The notes: generated from the letters alone by a model not told the origin. A stretch of 35,111 nucleotides of DNA from Bacteroidales bacterium (GCA_021163295.1 JAGGXD010000193.1:1-35111); one strand, 5' to 3'; positions 1 to 8,651 are shown, counted from the stretch's first letter. A program made the numbers and translations.

Positions 1-1382
1 CCAACAAGGTTAAGGCCCTGTTGATCAGTATTATCAAGGTATCCTCCTAAATATACTTCACCCCCGCTTGAAAGATAAATTGTGTCATTTGAAATAGATA
101 ATATCTGTAATTCATTTGTTGGGCTTATATCATTATAGTCAAGTGCTACAGAATTCCCGTTGTCAATCTTAAGTAAATTGCCTTCAAGACTCAAATTCTG
201 CTGGTCAGTATTATCCAGGTATCCTCCAATAAATACTTTACCCCCGTTTGTAAGTCTCAACGTATCCGTATCCAGACTTATACTCTGCTGGTCGGTGTTA
301 TCAAGGTACACTGATAAATCAATATCAGTTGCAGCAGGGTTATTTGTGACTTTCAGGATATTACCTGCAAAACTAAGATCCTGTATTTCATTAACAGCAC
401 TTGTGTCATTATAGTTAAGTACTACAGTATCTCCGTTTTCAATAGATAATAAATTCTTTGTGAGACTCAGATACTGCTCATCGGTATTATCCAGGTATGG
501 AGAAAAATCGATCCTTGTTGAATCACTGTTCCTGGTAATATACAAAACATTTCCTTCAATATGCAAATCCTGAATCTCGTTCAACGGATTAGCATCTTCA
601 TCTATTACACTATCAGGTAACGAAATAGAATTTCCCTGTGATAAGGATAGCTGGTGTCCCTGAATGGATAGATTCTGTATTTCATTTACCGTACTTGCAT
701 CAATATCAACACTGTTGATCAGGGTACTATCAGAAAGTGTTTTGATCTGTAACTTATTTCCTGTAAGATTCAGTATCTGGAGTTCATTATCAACATCTGC
801 ATCTGCATCATTTATAAGTCCGGACAGATCAACAGGGTTATCATCATTCTCAAGAGAAAGGATGTGGCTTTGAGGATCATAAGTGAGGATCTGGTCATCC
901 GTTGCAGGATCACCGGCAGGTCCTGGCGGGCCTTGTGGACCTGATTCAAGTGATTTTTGAGCAAAGAGTGCATATGGAACAGACAAAAATTGCATAGTTC
1001 CCATGGTCAGGTATTCGCTGTCAAATTTGATCTCTACTTTCAGGAAATGCAGATCATCTCCCCAGGGAATATCCTCAAAGCTCGTAACGGTTCCGCTTGA
1101 ACAGATCCCTTGTCCGATAATAATATTAAAAAGTCCGAACTGGCTGGTTATTACCTCAGAATGAACCTCTTCCCACTCTACTTCACCATCCGGACTACCT
1201 GAGATTACAGATAGTCGAACATCAATACTACGGTTTATTAATTCATCACCATTGGCATCCCTGGCAACAGCCTGGTAGTTGATACCTGAGGGAACAGACT
1301 GAGCGATAAGGAAGGTGTTATAAGCTGCCATTAACAATACAGTAACCAATAATCTTATCAAATTCAATTCTACCTTCTTCAT
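1..1382 (-). CDS. Secreted fibre-like protein, N-terminal 460 residues (runs off left edge)
   Basis: No stop is met before the window edge, so only the N-terminal part is present. It starts at ATG 1382 with a signal peptide (MKKVELNLIRLLVTVLL..., ending FLIAQ). The fibre N-terminal domain follows ([14 protein letters not shown] ... [10 protein letters not shown], about residues 30-140), as in the other fibre genes of this window. A very short collagen-like stretch (GPQGPPGPAGDP) leads into at least seven degenerate repeats built on NEIQDLxxxGNxLxIxN and IDLSxYLDNTDQQ. The start lies 12 nt after the stop of the small T9SS protein at 1395-1892, so the two are probably cotranscribed. Its signal peptide lacks the heptamer DNA repeat seen in the fibre genes at 8683-27993. 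The C-terminal modules cannot be seen. A surface or secreted fibre role is inferred from architecture. Confidence 0.85.
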   Translation of the reverse strand, partial: MKKVELNLIRLLVTVLLMAAYNTFLIAQSVPSGINYQAVARDANGDELINRSIDVRLSVISGSPDGEVEWEEVHSEVITSQFGLFNIIIGQGICSSGTVTSFEDIPWGDDLHFLKVEIKFDSEYLTMGTMQFLSVPYALFAQKSLESGPQGPPGPAGDPATDDQILTYDPQSHILSLENDDNPVDLSGLINDADADVDNELQILNLTGNKLQIKTLSDSTLINSVDIDASTVNEIQNLSIQGHQLSLSQGNSISLPDSVIDEDANPLNEIQDLHIEGNVLYITRNSDSTRIDFSPYLDNTDEQYLSLTKNLLSIENGDTVVLNYNDTSAVNEIQDLSFAGNILKVTNNPAATDIDLSVYLDNTDQQSISLDTDTLRLTNGGKVFIGGYLDNTDQQNLSLEGNLLKIDNGNSVALDYNDISPTNELQILSISNDTIYLSSGGEVYLGGYLDNTDQQGLNLV

Positions 1383-1394
1383 GATTCTGTTATA

Positions 1395-1892
1395 CTATAG
1401 CTTTTCAATTTTAAATGCCCTGCTTATTACCTTCTCCGGACTATAAACATGTACCACATATATGCCTTTGGAATAACCGGAAAAATCAATTGTAAAATAA
1501 TTACTTCCTTCCGGTAATTGCGATAATTGTCTAACATACAGACTTATTCCGCTAAAAGTAAAAATCTCAATTGTGAATTCCGTTATCCCATCAATATTAA
1601 GTTTAAATATCAGATCATTCTCAACCGGATTGGGATATACTGAAATAATGGTTCCTTCATCCGGGTTGGGAAGATCAGGTTCAAAAAGCATTGAGGGTTG
1701 CTGAAAACCCTGGGTGATAAAATACCCGGAATTTTGACAAGAGATAACAGAAACCTCCCCAATAGTTGACGCAAGATGATAACCACCATTTGAAACAAAT
1801 GATCCACCATTTGAAATTACTTTGTGGGAAATCACCTGGGCGTTGAGCAAGCTCCCTGTCAACAAAATTATTCCCAGGAAAATGAATTTCAT
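1395..1892 (-). CDS. Small T9SS type A sorting-domain protein
   Basis: A 165-residue protein with a signal peptide (MKFIFLGIILLTGSLLNAQ). A short N-terminal domain carries the signature ...GGYHLASTIGEVSV ... YFITQGFQQP. The last ~80 residues are a type A T9SS sorting domain: ISVYPNPVENDLIF, a central FTFSGISLY strand, then DFSGYSKGIYVVHVY and a basic end (KIEKL). Such domains direct export across the outer membrane by the type IX system and are normally removed on secretion. It is a paralogue of the protein at 28085-28582; both are 165 residues and both directly precede a fibre gene. This suggests the pair is a functional unit, perhaps with this protein as a surface partner, but no biochemical role is known to me. 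Start chosen at the ATG giving a complete signal peptide. Confidence 0.85.
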   Translation of the reverse strand: MKFIFLGIILLTGSLLNAQVISHKVISNGGSFVSNGGYHLASTIGEVSVISCQNSGYFITQGFQQPSMLFEPDLPNPDEGTIISVYPNPVENDLIFKLNIDGITEFTIEIFTFSGISLYVRQLSQLPEGSNYFTIDFSGYSKGIYVVHVYSPEKVISRAFKIEKL

Positions 1893-1930
1893 TCTTAAAT
1901 TATTCCTGTGTTTTAATTAATTCTACGATT

Positions 1931-1938
1931 CAAATGTA
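1931..1938 (-). promoter_or_regulatory. Candidate Bacteroidota -7 box (TACATTTG)
   Basis: The minus strand reads TACATTTG, an exact match to the Bacteroidota primary-sigma -7 consensus TAnnTTTG. It lies about 39 nt before the ATG of the T9SS protein at 1892, in the gap behind the flippase gene. No clear TTTG -33 element was found at the expected spacing, so the call rests on one box in AT-rich DNA. Confidence 0.35.
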
Positions 1939-1955
1939 TAAAAAAAAATACTTCT

Positions 1956-3395
1956 TCACTCCTGCTTCAATATTCTAATAATAGATATCGGTTTCAGCAA
2001 TCTTACAGACCAGGCAAAAATAATACCCAGTAAACCGAAAATAAGAAGTTCATAAACCCAGAAAAAGTTCATTCTTGAAACCAAAAACCCCAGAATTACA
2101 ACAAGAGTAAAGTATCCTGCTAACTTAATATTCCTTAAAATATCCGATTTGAACTTCATTATTCTGTAAACAGCAATAATCTGGATCAATACAGTGATTG
2201 ATTGTGTAAAAAGGCTTGCCTCTGCTGATCCCATTGCCTGATACTTTGGAATAAGGATCAGGTTAAGAATAACATTAGTAATAACTCCTGAAAGAGCAAT
2301 AATATTAAGCATTTTAAGATTTCCGTTAGCTGTCAGCAGTGAACCGAAAATATAACCTACTGATACAGGTATAAATGCCAGCATCAGTATCCCGAAAATA
2401 TCTGCAGAAACCGGAATATGAGAATCATATAAAAGTGAAATTATCTCCTTCTTAAAAAATAAGGACCCAAACGAAATCAGGATTGCGGGCACAATGAGCA
2501 GCAGAAAAGAAAGTTGTGCAAGTTCTTCAACCGACTGTTTTTGTTTTATCATTTTTGAGAACATAGGGAGCAGGATTCCGGCAAACAGATAACCCATCAT
2601 TGAAGCAGCATCAAGTATCCTGTAACTTTGCGCATATATTCCAGCCTGAACACCTCCATCACCAAGCATCCGTTCAAGCATCACTGAATCGATACGTACA
2701 TAGATAATCATGAACATACTCAGCAGTGCATACGGATAACTGCTTTTTATAATCTTTATAAGCATCTCAGAATTAAATCCGGGCCTGAAAAAAGTCGCTT
2801 TCTTTAATACAATAACAAAAGAAACAATCAGGGTTAACAGATAGGCCACTGTCTGTGCATATACAAACCACTCTATCCTGAACTTTTCCTCTGTAATATT
2901 TCCCCATAACAAAACTCCACAAATAATAATCATCAGTGCCCTGTCAAGCACCGAAAGGAAACTGTCAGTGCGAAACATCTGCAAACCACTTATATTCGAT
3001 CGCATATAAAGAATGAATGATGCAATAAACTGGTTAATTACCAGAATTACCAAAAGTTTCATCTGAATAGAATCGTACCCGATAATAAAAGCAATTAGAA
3101 AACTGACAATAAAATATATTATGGAAAGAAAAAATTTAAGTATTACAATATTGGAAAGGTATGACGCCAGGGTACCATGATCTCTTGCAATAGCGCGATT
3201 GTTGAAATTTGTTATACCAAAATCAAGTAGAATATTCAGAATGATCGAAAAACTGAACAGCGAAAAATAAAATCCATATTCTGCTGCACCAACAACATTC
3301 TGCACCGTCCGGTCGATCCCTAAAACCCAGAAAGGCTTAATCAGGAAATTCAGAAACAGTAGTATAAAAAGATTGGTTAAAAACTTTTTTTTCAC
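1956..3395 (-). CDS. Oligosaccharide flippase family protein (Wzx/MATE-like)
   Basis: A 479-residue polytopic membrane protein with about 12-14 hydrophobic segments, of the polysaccharide-biosynthesis (Wzx/MVF/MATE) fold. Family-like features are the early VVGAAEYGFYFSLFSFS segment, ILLDFGITNFNNRAIARD, the central YVRIDSVMLERMLGDGGVQAGIYAQSYRI stretch of two pieces, and the late TANGNLKMLNIIA / GSAEASLFTQS segments. The role is presumed flipping of a lipid-linked glycan across the inner membrane. It is divergent from the glycosyltransferase at 3489, which fits a glycan assembly pair. The start is the GTG at 3395. The frame stays open upstream (reading ELARNLILSV) but has no ATG, so a non-standard earlier start cannot be excluded. 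The substrate is unknown. Confidence 0.85.
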   Translation of the reverse strand: MKKKFLTNLFILLFLNFLIKPFWVLGIDRTVQNVVGAAEYGFYFSLFSFSIILNILLDFGITNFNNRAIARDHGTLASYLSNIVILKFFLSIIYFIVSFLIAFIIGYDSIQMKLLVILVINQFIASFILYMRSNISGLQMFRTDSFLSVLDRALMIIICGVLLWGNITEEKFRIEWFVYAQTVAYLLTLIVSFVIVLKKATFFRPGFNSEMLIKIIKSSYPYALLSMFMIIYVRIDSVMLERMLGDGGVQAGIYAQSYRILDAASMMGYLFAGILLPMFSKMIKQKQSVEELAQLSFLLLIVPAILISFGSLFFKKEIISLLYDSHIPVSADIFGILMLAFIPVSVGYIFGSLLTANGNLKMLNIIALSGVITNVILNLILIPKYQAMGSAEASLFTQSITVLIQIIAVYRIMKFKSDILRNIKLAGYFTLVVILGFLVSRMNFFWVYELLIFGLLGIIFAWSVRLLKPISIIRILKQE

Positions 3396-3432
3396 CGATA
3401 GTATCAGGTTACGAGCTAATTCCTTTACTTTA

Positions 3433-3440
3433 CAAATGTA
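3433..3440 (-). promoter_or_regulatory. Candidate -7 box (TACATTTG) for the flippase gene
   Basis: An exact TAnnTTTG match on the minus strand, about 38 nt before the GTG start of the flippase, within the divergent gap at 3396-3488. The -33 region lacks a clear TTTG. If used, it would rule out a start upstream of the GTG. On the plus strand, TTTG (3448-3451) and TAATTTG (3473-3479) could serve the glycosyltransferase but would leave almost no leader. Confidence 0.35.
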
Positions 3441-3488
3441 ATAAAGCTTTGTAATTTCTTTTCACACTTTAATAATTTGTTAAAACCC

Positions 3489-4646
3489 ATGCTGATAGCC
3501 GTAAATACCCGGTTATTGATCAAAAACAGGATTGATGGTACCGGTTGGTTCATAATCGAAACACTCAAACGGATCACCAGGGATCATCCTGAACACGACT
3601 TTCTTTTTCTTTTCGACCGGCAATTCAGTAAAGATTTTATTTTTAGTGATAATATCACTGCCAGAATTATCCGCCCTCAAGCCCGGCACCCTTTTCTCTG
3701 GTACTGGTGGTTCGAATTTTCTCTTACCCTGGCCCTGAAAAAGCTTAAACCGGACATTTTCATCTCACCAGACGGATTCCTGCCATTATCAATTAAGATA
3801 CCATGCATCCCCGTTATTCATGATTTGAATTTTTTTCACCGGCCCAACGATCTGCCACGAATAGTAAGAAATTATTATAACAAGTTTTTTCCAAAATTTG
3901 CAGAAAAAGCAACCAGGATAATTACCGTCTCAGAATACTCCAGGAAAGATATTGCAAAATGTTATGGTATTGATCCGGTAATTATTGATGTAGTTTACAA
4001 TGGAGCAAATGAGATATTTAAACCGGCTTTAGAAATTGAAAAAAAAGAAACAAAAAAACGTTTTACTTCAGGAAAGGATTATTTTGTTTACGCCGGCAGT
4101 CTTCATCCAAGAAAAAATATTTCCTCACTTCTTCAGGCTTTCGAAGATTTTAAAAAAGAAACCGGTTCTGATATGAAACTAATGCTGGCAGGAGAAACTC
4201 TTTTCACAACCCCCGGCTTGAAAAAAAAACTCAAACATCTGGATTATCGTAACGATATTATCCTTACCGGAAAAGTTAGCTATGAAGATATGCGATTGAT
4301 AATCAGTTCAGCTATGGCCATGACCTTTGTTTCTCATTATGAAGGATTTGGGATACCCATACTTGAATCTATGCAATGTGGCATTCCCGTTATTGCATCC
4401 GATATAACTTCCATTCCCGAAGTAGCAGGAAATGCAGTATTATACATAAATCCATCCAATCCTGAAACTATCACATCCGCTATGAAGGAAATTTATACAG
4501 ATGCTAAACTTCGTGAAAATTTAATTGAAAAAGGGTTTGTTCAAAGCAGGAAATTTAGCTGGGATAAGACAGCAAAAGCGTTATGGGAAAGTATTGAGAA
4601 AGTTTTAAGAGGGGAGAAGTTGAAAGAAAGAGAGAAGAGGAGGTGA
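3489..4646 (+). CDS. Glycosyltransferase family 4-like (GT-B fold)
   Basis: A 385-residue GT-B glycosyltransferase. The N-terminal acceptor domain contains VNTRLLIKNRIDGTGWF and IPVIHDLNFF, and the linker region has RIITVSEYSRKDI. The C-terminal nucleotide-sugar domain has YAGSLHPRKN and the EX7E motif EGFGIPILE (E285 and E293 from this start), followed by CGIPVIASDITSIPEVAG. It presumably transfers a sugar from a nucleotide donor to a glycan or lipid acceptor at the cytoplasmic membrane; the divergent flippase supports polysaccharide work. A TTG 12 nt upstream (3477) is an alternative start giving 389 residues; the ATG is preferred because MLIAVNTRLL begins the first beta strand. The lysine/arginine-rich end (EKLKEREKRR) runs into an octamer repeat array that contains the stop codon. 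Confidence 0.88.
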   Translation: MLIAVNTRLLIKNRIDGTGWFIIETLKRITRDHPEHDFLFLFDRQFSKDFIFSDNITARIIRPQARHPFLWYWWFEFSLTLALKKLKPDIFISPDGFLPLSIKIPCIPVIHDLNFFHRPNDLPRIVRNYYNKFFPKFAEKATRIITVSEYSRKDIAKCYGIDPVIIDVVYNGANEIFKPALEIEKKETKKRFTSGKDYFVYAGSLHPRKNISSLLQAFEDFKKETGSDMKLMLAGETLFTTPGLKKKLKHLDYRNDIILTGKVSYEDMRLIISSAMAMTFVSHYEGFGIPILESMQCGIPVIASDITSIPEVAGNAVLYINPSNPETITSAMKEIYTDAKLRENLIEKGFVQSRKFSWDKTAKALWESIEKVLRGEKLKEREKRR

Positions 4647-4698
4647 TGAGGTGATGAGGAAATGTGGTGATGTGGTGATGTTGTGATGAGGTGATTAG
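4643..4698 (+). repeat. Degenerate octamer tandem array, consensus GTGATGWG, 7 units
   Basis: Seven contiguous 8-nt units (GTGATGAG, GTGATGAG, GAAATGTG, GTGATGTG, GTGATGTT, GTGATGAG, GTGATTAG) start at the glycosyltransferase stop codon and fill most of the 98-nt gap to ribonuclease HII. The array ends in a stretch with repeated TAACGA. It is non-coding except for its first bases. A third degenerate octamer set lies at 28739-28762. Confidence 0.8.
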
Positions 4699-4744
4699 GA
4701 AAAGAAGTGAATAACGAATATCGATTAACGATTTATGAAGTGAA

Positions 4745-5338
4745 ATGGCTAAGCTCAAAAAGCATCTCAATAAAGGCTTAATAGAAGCAGGGTGTGACGA
4801 GGCAGGCAGGGGGTGCCTTGCCGGACCGGTATTTGCTGCAGCTGTTATTATGCCAAAGAATTTTGACCTGCCCCTGCTTGACGATTCCAAAAAACTTAGT
4901 AAGAAAATAAGGAACGAGCTTAAGGAAAAGATTGTTGCAATTGCAGTAAGCTGGGCTGTTGCCCGGGTTGATAACAAGGCAATAGATAAGATAAACATCC
5001 TTAATGCATCTATCCTGGCTATGCATAAAGCAATTGAAAAACTGGATGTAAAACCCGGATTTCTCCTTATTGATGGCAACCGCTTTAAACCTTACAAATC
5101 AATCCCTTACAGTTGTATCATTAAGGGTGATGGAAAATTCTGTGCAATAGCTGCAGCTTCAATCCTAGCAAAAACATATCGTGACGATTTTATGGAGAAA
5201 ATTCATAACCGGTTTCCTGAATATGACTGGATTAATAACAAAGGATATCCAACTGTTAAACACCGTAATGCCATTTCCAAAATTGGTATCACTCCATATC
5301 ACCGGAAAACTTTTAGATTACCCCGACATACTCTTTAA
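4745..5338 (+). CDS. rnhB: Ribonuclease HII
   Basis: A 197-residue type 2 RNase H, the usual length. It cleaves RNA in RNA-DNA hybrids and nicks 5' of single misincorporated ribonucleotides in the cytoplasm. The acidic active site is complete: D18 and E19 in GCDEAGRG, D110 in LLIDGNRF and D129 in IKGDGK. Other family signatures are LDDSKKLSKK, ILNASILAMHKA, AAASILAKTYRD and the C-terminal NKGYPTVKH / HRKTF. The ATG at 4745 gives the expected short N-terminus before the first strand. It lies between the octamer array and a clear promoter for the next gene, so it may be transcribed with the glycosyltransferase. Nothing unusual in the protein. Confidence 0.96.
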   Translation: MAKLKKHLNKGLIEAGCDEAGRGCLAGPVFAAAVIMPKNFDLPLLDDSKKLSKKIRNELKEKIVAIAVSWAVARVDNKAIDKINILNASILAMHKAIEKLDVKPGFLLIDGNRFKPYKSIPYSCIIKGDGKFCAIAAASILAKTYRDDFMEKIHNRFPEYDWINNKGYPTVKHRNAISKIGITPYHRKTFRLPRHTL

Positions 5339-5354
5339 CACATATTATTCCGGT

Positions 5355-5383
5355 TTTGGTTTCCAAATTAAAGTATATATTTG
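5355..5383 (+). promoter_or_regulatory. Bacteroidota-type promoter, TTTG-N17-TATATTTG
   Basis: TTTG at 5355-5358 is followed after 17 nt by TATATTTG at 5376-5383. Both match the Bacteroidota sigma-ABfr type elements (-33 TTTG, -7 TAnnTTTG) at accepted spacing. Transcription would start near 5390, leaving a leader of about 40 nt before the S46 peptidase ATG at 5428. It is the best promoter in the window and probably drives the peptidase, marC-like and rnhA genes. Confidence 0.6.
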
Positions 5384-5427
5384 CATTACTATAAATCAAT
5401 TAACATGTTAACTAAATAATAATAAAA

Positions 5428-7578
5428 ATGAAAAAACTATTTTCACTACTTATCAGTCTTATTCTGGTCCTTAATCTTAGCGTTAAAGCTGACGAGGGGA
5501 TGTGGATGTTACCACTGCTTAAGAAGCTTAATATGGGTACAATGACTGAACTTGGTTTTAAATTATCTGCTGAAGAGATTTACAGCATCAATAACTCAAG
5601 TATCAAAGATGCCATTGTCATTTTTGGTGGCGGCTGTACCGGTGAAATTGTATCGGACCAGGGTCTGTTACTTACAAATCACCACTGTGGCTACGGACGT
5701 ATCCAGGCACACAGTTCCGTTGAACACAATTATCTTGAGGATGGGTTCTGGGCAATGTCAAAAGAGGAGGAATTGTTAAATCCCGGGCTGAGAGTAACAT
5801 TTCTTGTAAGGATCGAAGATGTTTCAGAGAAAATAAATTCAGCCCTTAGTGATACAATGAACGAAGGTGAACGATACAGAAAAATAAGGGATGTTAGTAA
5901 AGAAATTGAAGATGCTGCAACTGAAGATAATGATTATTCAGCAAGGGTACAGTCGTTTTTCGGTGGTAACTATTTCTATTTAATGGTTTATGAAACTTAT
6001 AAGGATGTTCGTTTTGTCGGAGCTCCTCCTTCATCAATCGGGAAATATGGTGGAGACACAGACAACTGGATGTGGCCACGTCATACAGGTGATTTTAGTG
6101 TTTTCAGGGTATATTCCGGACCGGATGGAAAACCTGCAGAATATTCAGAAGATAACATTCCTCTGAAACCAAAATATCATTTACCTGTCTCAGTTAAAGG
6201 AGTTGAACCTGATGATTTTGCCATGGTACTTGGTTATCCGGGCGGAACACAACGTTATATGACTTCATATGGTATCGAAGAGCAATTGCAGATTACCCAT
6301 CCCAACAGGATAAAAGTCAGAGGGATACGCCAGGAACTGATGATGCAGGATATGAAAGCCAGTAAAAAAGTACGTATTCAATATGCATCTAAATATTCAG
6401 GGTCAAGTAACTATTGGAAATTTTCAATAGGGCAGAGTGAAAGTCTGAAAAGATTGAAAATTAAACAGAAAAAACAGGAAATTGAAGACAAATTCACTAA
6501 ATGGGTTGCAGCCGATCCTGTAAGAAAAGAAAAATATGGCGAAGCTCTTGACCTGATTAAAAATTCTATCGAAGGACGGGCTGAATTTCAACATTCCCAA
6601 CAGTATCTTATGGAGTGTCTTCTTCGCGGAAGCGAAGTTGTTAGTGCAGCAATGGGAGGTGGAACGTTGTTAGCCGCTTTGCAGGAAGAAGACCAGGGAA
6701 AAACCGATAAAGCTGTTGAACAGATCAAAAATAGAATGGTTGGTTTTTTCAAAAACTACAATATGCCTACCGACAGAAAAATTAATAAAGCTATGTTCAA
6801 ACTGTTTGCCGAAAATGTTGACAGCAAATATCAACCCGACATTTACAAAACTATCAATAGTAAATTTAAGGGTGACTATGACAAGTTTGTTGACAAAATG
6901 TTCGACAAATCAATCTTTGCTTCTGAAGAACGGTTAAATGAATTCCTGGAAAATCCACAAGCAAAAAAGCTTGAAAAAGATCTTGCTTACCAGGCTGCAA
7001 GTTCCATTTTGAGTAAATTCCGTGAACTTAGACAAAAAACATCTGAATTTGATATGAATCTGGACAAGGGAAGACGGCTGTTTATTGCAGGTTTACTGGA
7101 AATGCAAAAAGGAGGAGTTTTTTATCCGGATGCAAACTTTACAATGCGCCTGACTTACGGAACAGTGGGGGGTTATAATGCTAAAGATGCTGTATGGTTT
7201 AACTATTACACTACTCTTGAGGGTGTTATGGAAAAAGAAGATCCGGATAATTATGAATTCATTGTTGCTGAAAAGCTAAAGAAACTGTATGAAGAAAAAG
7301 ATTACGGCAGATACGCTGACAAAAACGGATCTTTACCGGTGTGTTTCCTTACAAATAACGATATTACAGGTGGCAATTCAGGAAGTCCTGTTCTAAACGG
7401 AAATGCTGAACTTATCGGTCTTGCTTTTGACGGTAACTGGGAAGCTATGAGCGGGGATATTACTTTTGAAAAGGAACTGCAAAGATGTATTGTTGTGGAT
7501 ATCCGGTATGTATTGTTCATTATGGATAAATATGCAGGTGCCAAAAACCTGATTGAAGAAATGGATATTATGGAGTAG
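5428..7578 (+). CDS. S46 family dipeptidyl-peptidase, DPP7-like
   Basis: A 716-residue exported serine peptidase of family S46, which removes dipeptides from peptide N-termini in the periplasm and helps peptide-using Bacteroidota feed. The signal peptide (residues 1-20) ends at LSVKADEGMW, the normal mature start. The chymotrypsin-like triad is visible: H86 in TNHHCGYG, D222 in RHTGDFSVFR and S651 in GGNSGSP. Residue 669, 18 positions after the serine (FDGNWEA), is glycine. In the family, Arg at this place (Ser655/Arg673 in Porphyromonas DPP11) gives Asp/Glu preference, and Gly is typical of DPP7 with hydrophobic P1. A DPP7-type specificity is therefore inferred. It leads an apparent operon, with only 8 nt to the next gene. 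Confidence 0.93.
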   Translation: MKKLFSLLISLILVLNLSVKADEGMWMLPLLKKLNMGTMTELGFKLSAEEIYSINNSSIKDAIVIFGGGCTGEIVSDQGLLLTNHHCGYGRIQAHSSVEHNYLEDGFWAMSKEEELLNPGLRVTFLVRIEDVSEKINSALSDTMNEGERYRKIRDVSKEIEDAATEDNDYSARVQSFFGGNYFYLMVYETYKDVRFVGAPPSSIGKYGGDTDNWMWPRHTGDFSVFRVYSGPDGKPAEYSEDNIPLKPKYHLPVSVKGVEPDDFAMVLGYPGGTQRYMTSYGIEEQLQITHPNRIKVRGIRQELMMQDMKASKKVRIQYASKYSGSSNYWKFSIGQSESLKRLKIKQKKQEIEDKFTKWVAADPVRKEKYGEALDLIKNSIEGRAEFQHSQQYLMECLLRGSEVVSAAMGGGTLLAALQEEDQGKTDKAVEQIKNRMVGFFKNYNMPTDRKINKAMFKLFAENVDSKYQPDIYKTINSKFKGDYDKFVDKMFDKSIFASEERLNEFLENPQAKKLEKDLAYQAASSILSKFRELRQKTSEFDMNLDKGRRLFIAGLLEMQKGGVFYPDANFTMRLTYGTVGGYNAKDAVWFNYYTTLEGVMEKEDPDNYEFIVAEKLKKLYEEKDYGRYADKNGSLPVCFLTNNDITGGNSGSPVLNGNAELIGLAFDGNWEAMSGDITFEKELQRCIVVDIRYVLFIMDKYAGAKNLIEEMDIME

Positions 7579-7586
7579 AGGGAATA

Positions 7587-8162
7587 ATGAACTTTAACAT
7601 TGTTGAAATATTTGCATCATTTATGGTATTGTTTGCAATTATTGATATCCCCGGTTCCATACCAATCATAATTGATATTAAGAACAAGACCGGTAAGATC
7701 TCGGCTGGGAAAGCAACAATTGTAGCTTTTACAATAATGTTCGCTTTTCTGTTCATTGGAAAACCATTACTTGGTATATTCGGTGTTGATATTTCATCAT
7801 TTGCCATTGCCGGTTCATTTATAGTGCTGCTAATAGCGCTTGAAATGGTCCTTGGTGTTGAGATTTTTAAAAACAATGATTCCGGGGGAGGATCCATTGT
7901 GCCAATTGCTTTTCCTCTTATTGCCGGTGCAGGTTCAATTACAACACTTCTTTCGCTTAAAGCGGAATATGCCACTGAAAATATTGCTGTGGCATTATTG
8001 GTTAACATGGTTATCGTTTATCTGGTCCTGAAATCAACACTACTGGTTGAAAAGCTTCTGGGTCCTACAGGTATTGCAATTCTTCGCAAAGTTTTTGGCA
8101 TCATACTTCTGGCTATTGCTGTTAAGCTTTTCATTACCAATACAGGTATTAAATTAAACTGA
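7587..8162 (+). CDS. MarC family integral membrane protein
   Basis: A 191-residue protein with six predicted membrane helices, the typical size for the MarC/NAAT family. Family-like features are the first helix ...FAIIDIPGSIPIIIDI, the GKPLLGIFGVDISSFAIAGSF stretch (read as two pieces), and IAFPLIAGAGSITTLLSL in the second half, which repeats the first-half Pro-Gly motif as expected for an inverted repeat. The family sits in the inner membrane. Its role is unsettled: the early link to multiple antibiotic resistance was not upheld, and one archaeal member was reported to move amino acids. It begins 8 nt after the S46 peptidase stop and ends 3 nt before ribonuclease HI, so it belongs to that operon. 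A link to peptide or amino-acid uptake is possible but unproven. Confidence 0.88.
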   Translation: MNFNIVEIFASFMVLFAIIDIPGSIPIIIDIKNKTGKISAGKATIVAFTIMFAFLFIGKPLLGIFGVDISSFAIAGSFIVLLIALEMVLGVEIFKNNDSGGGSIVPIAFPLIAGAGSITTLLSLKAEYATENIAVALLVNMVIVYLVLKSTLLVEKLLGPTGIAILRKVFGIILLAIAVKLFITNTGIKLN

Positions 8163-8165
8163 TCC

Positions 8166-8651
8166 ATGTCTCAAAAAATAACAATATATACCGATGGTGC
8201 AGCCAGAGGTAACCCCGGACCGGGTGGTTATGGTATTGTTATGAAACAGGGTGATTACCGTAAAACATTTTCAGCAGGTTACCGCCTTACTACCAACAAC
8301 CGGATGGAGTTACTTGCTGTTATTGTTGCACTTGAGAAGCTAAGAATTCCGCAAACCTCTGCTACTGTCTACACCGATTCCCGCTATGTGTCTGATTCGA
8401 TTGAAAAAGGCTGGCTGTTTGACTGGGAGAAAAAAGGGTTTAAAAAGAAGAAGAACCCTGATCTGTGGAGACGGTTCCTGAAAGTTTACCGTAAGCACAA
8501 AGTAAAGTTTATATGGGTAAAAGGACATGCCAATATTCCCGAAAACGAAACCTGCGATAAGCTTGCTGTTGATGCTTCTTATGAAAGGAACCTGAAAGAA
8601 GATAAAGGTTATACCGAAAATGACCAGCAGGATCTTTTTAATAACTCGTAG
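8166..8651 (+). CDS. rnhA: Ribonuclease HI
   Basis: A 161-residue type 1 RNase H that degrades the RNA strand of RNA-DNA hybrids in the cytoplasm. All active-site residues are present: D10 (IYTDGAARGNPGPGG), E48 (NNRMELLAV), D71 (VYTDSRYV), H121 (WVKGHANIPENE) and D131 (CDKLAVDAS). The basic KKGFKKKKNPDLW loop matches the handle region of bacterial RNase HI. The C-terminal tail (EDKGYTENDQQDLFNNS) goes beyond the catalytic fold and is polar. It starts 3 nt after the MarC-family gene and faces the last fibre gene tail to tail with a 31-nt gap. Both major RNase H types therefore lie within 4 kb here. Confidence 0.96.
   Translation: MSQKITIYTDGAARGNPGPGGYGIVMKQGDYRKTFSAGYRLTTNNRMELLAVIVALEKLRIPQTSATVYTDSRYVSDSIEKGWLFDWEKKGFKKKKNPDLWRRFLKVYRKHKVKFIWVKGHANIPENETCDKLAVDASYERNLKEDKGYTENDQQDLFNNS

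Noticed and set aside
4555-5079. Open frame on the minus strand across ribonuclease HII
   Set aside because: It lies antisense to a gene with a full active site and its translation is low-complexity (Ser/Leu/His), arising partly from the octamer array.
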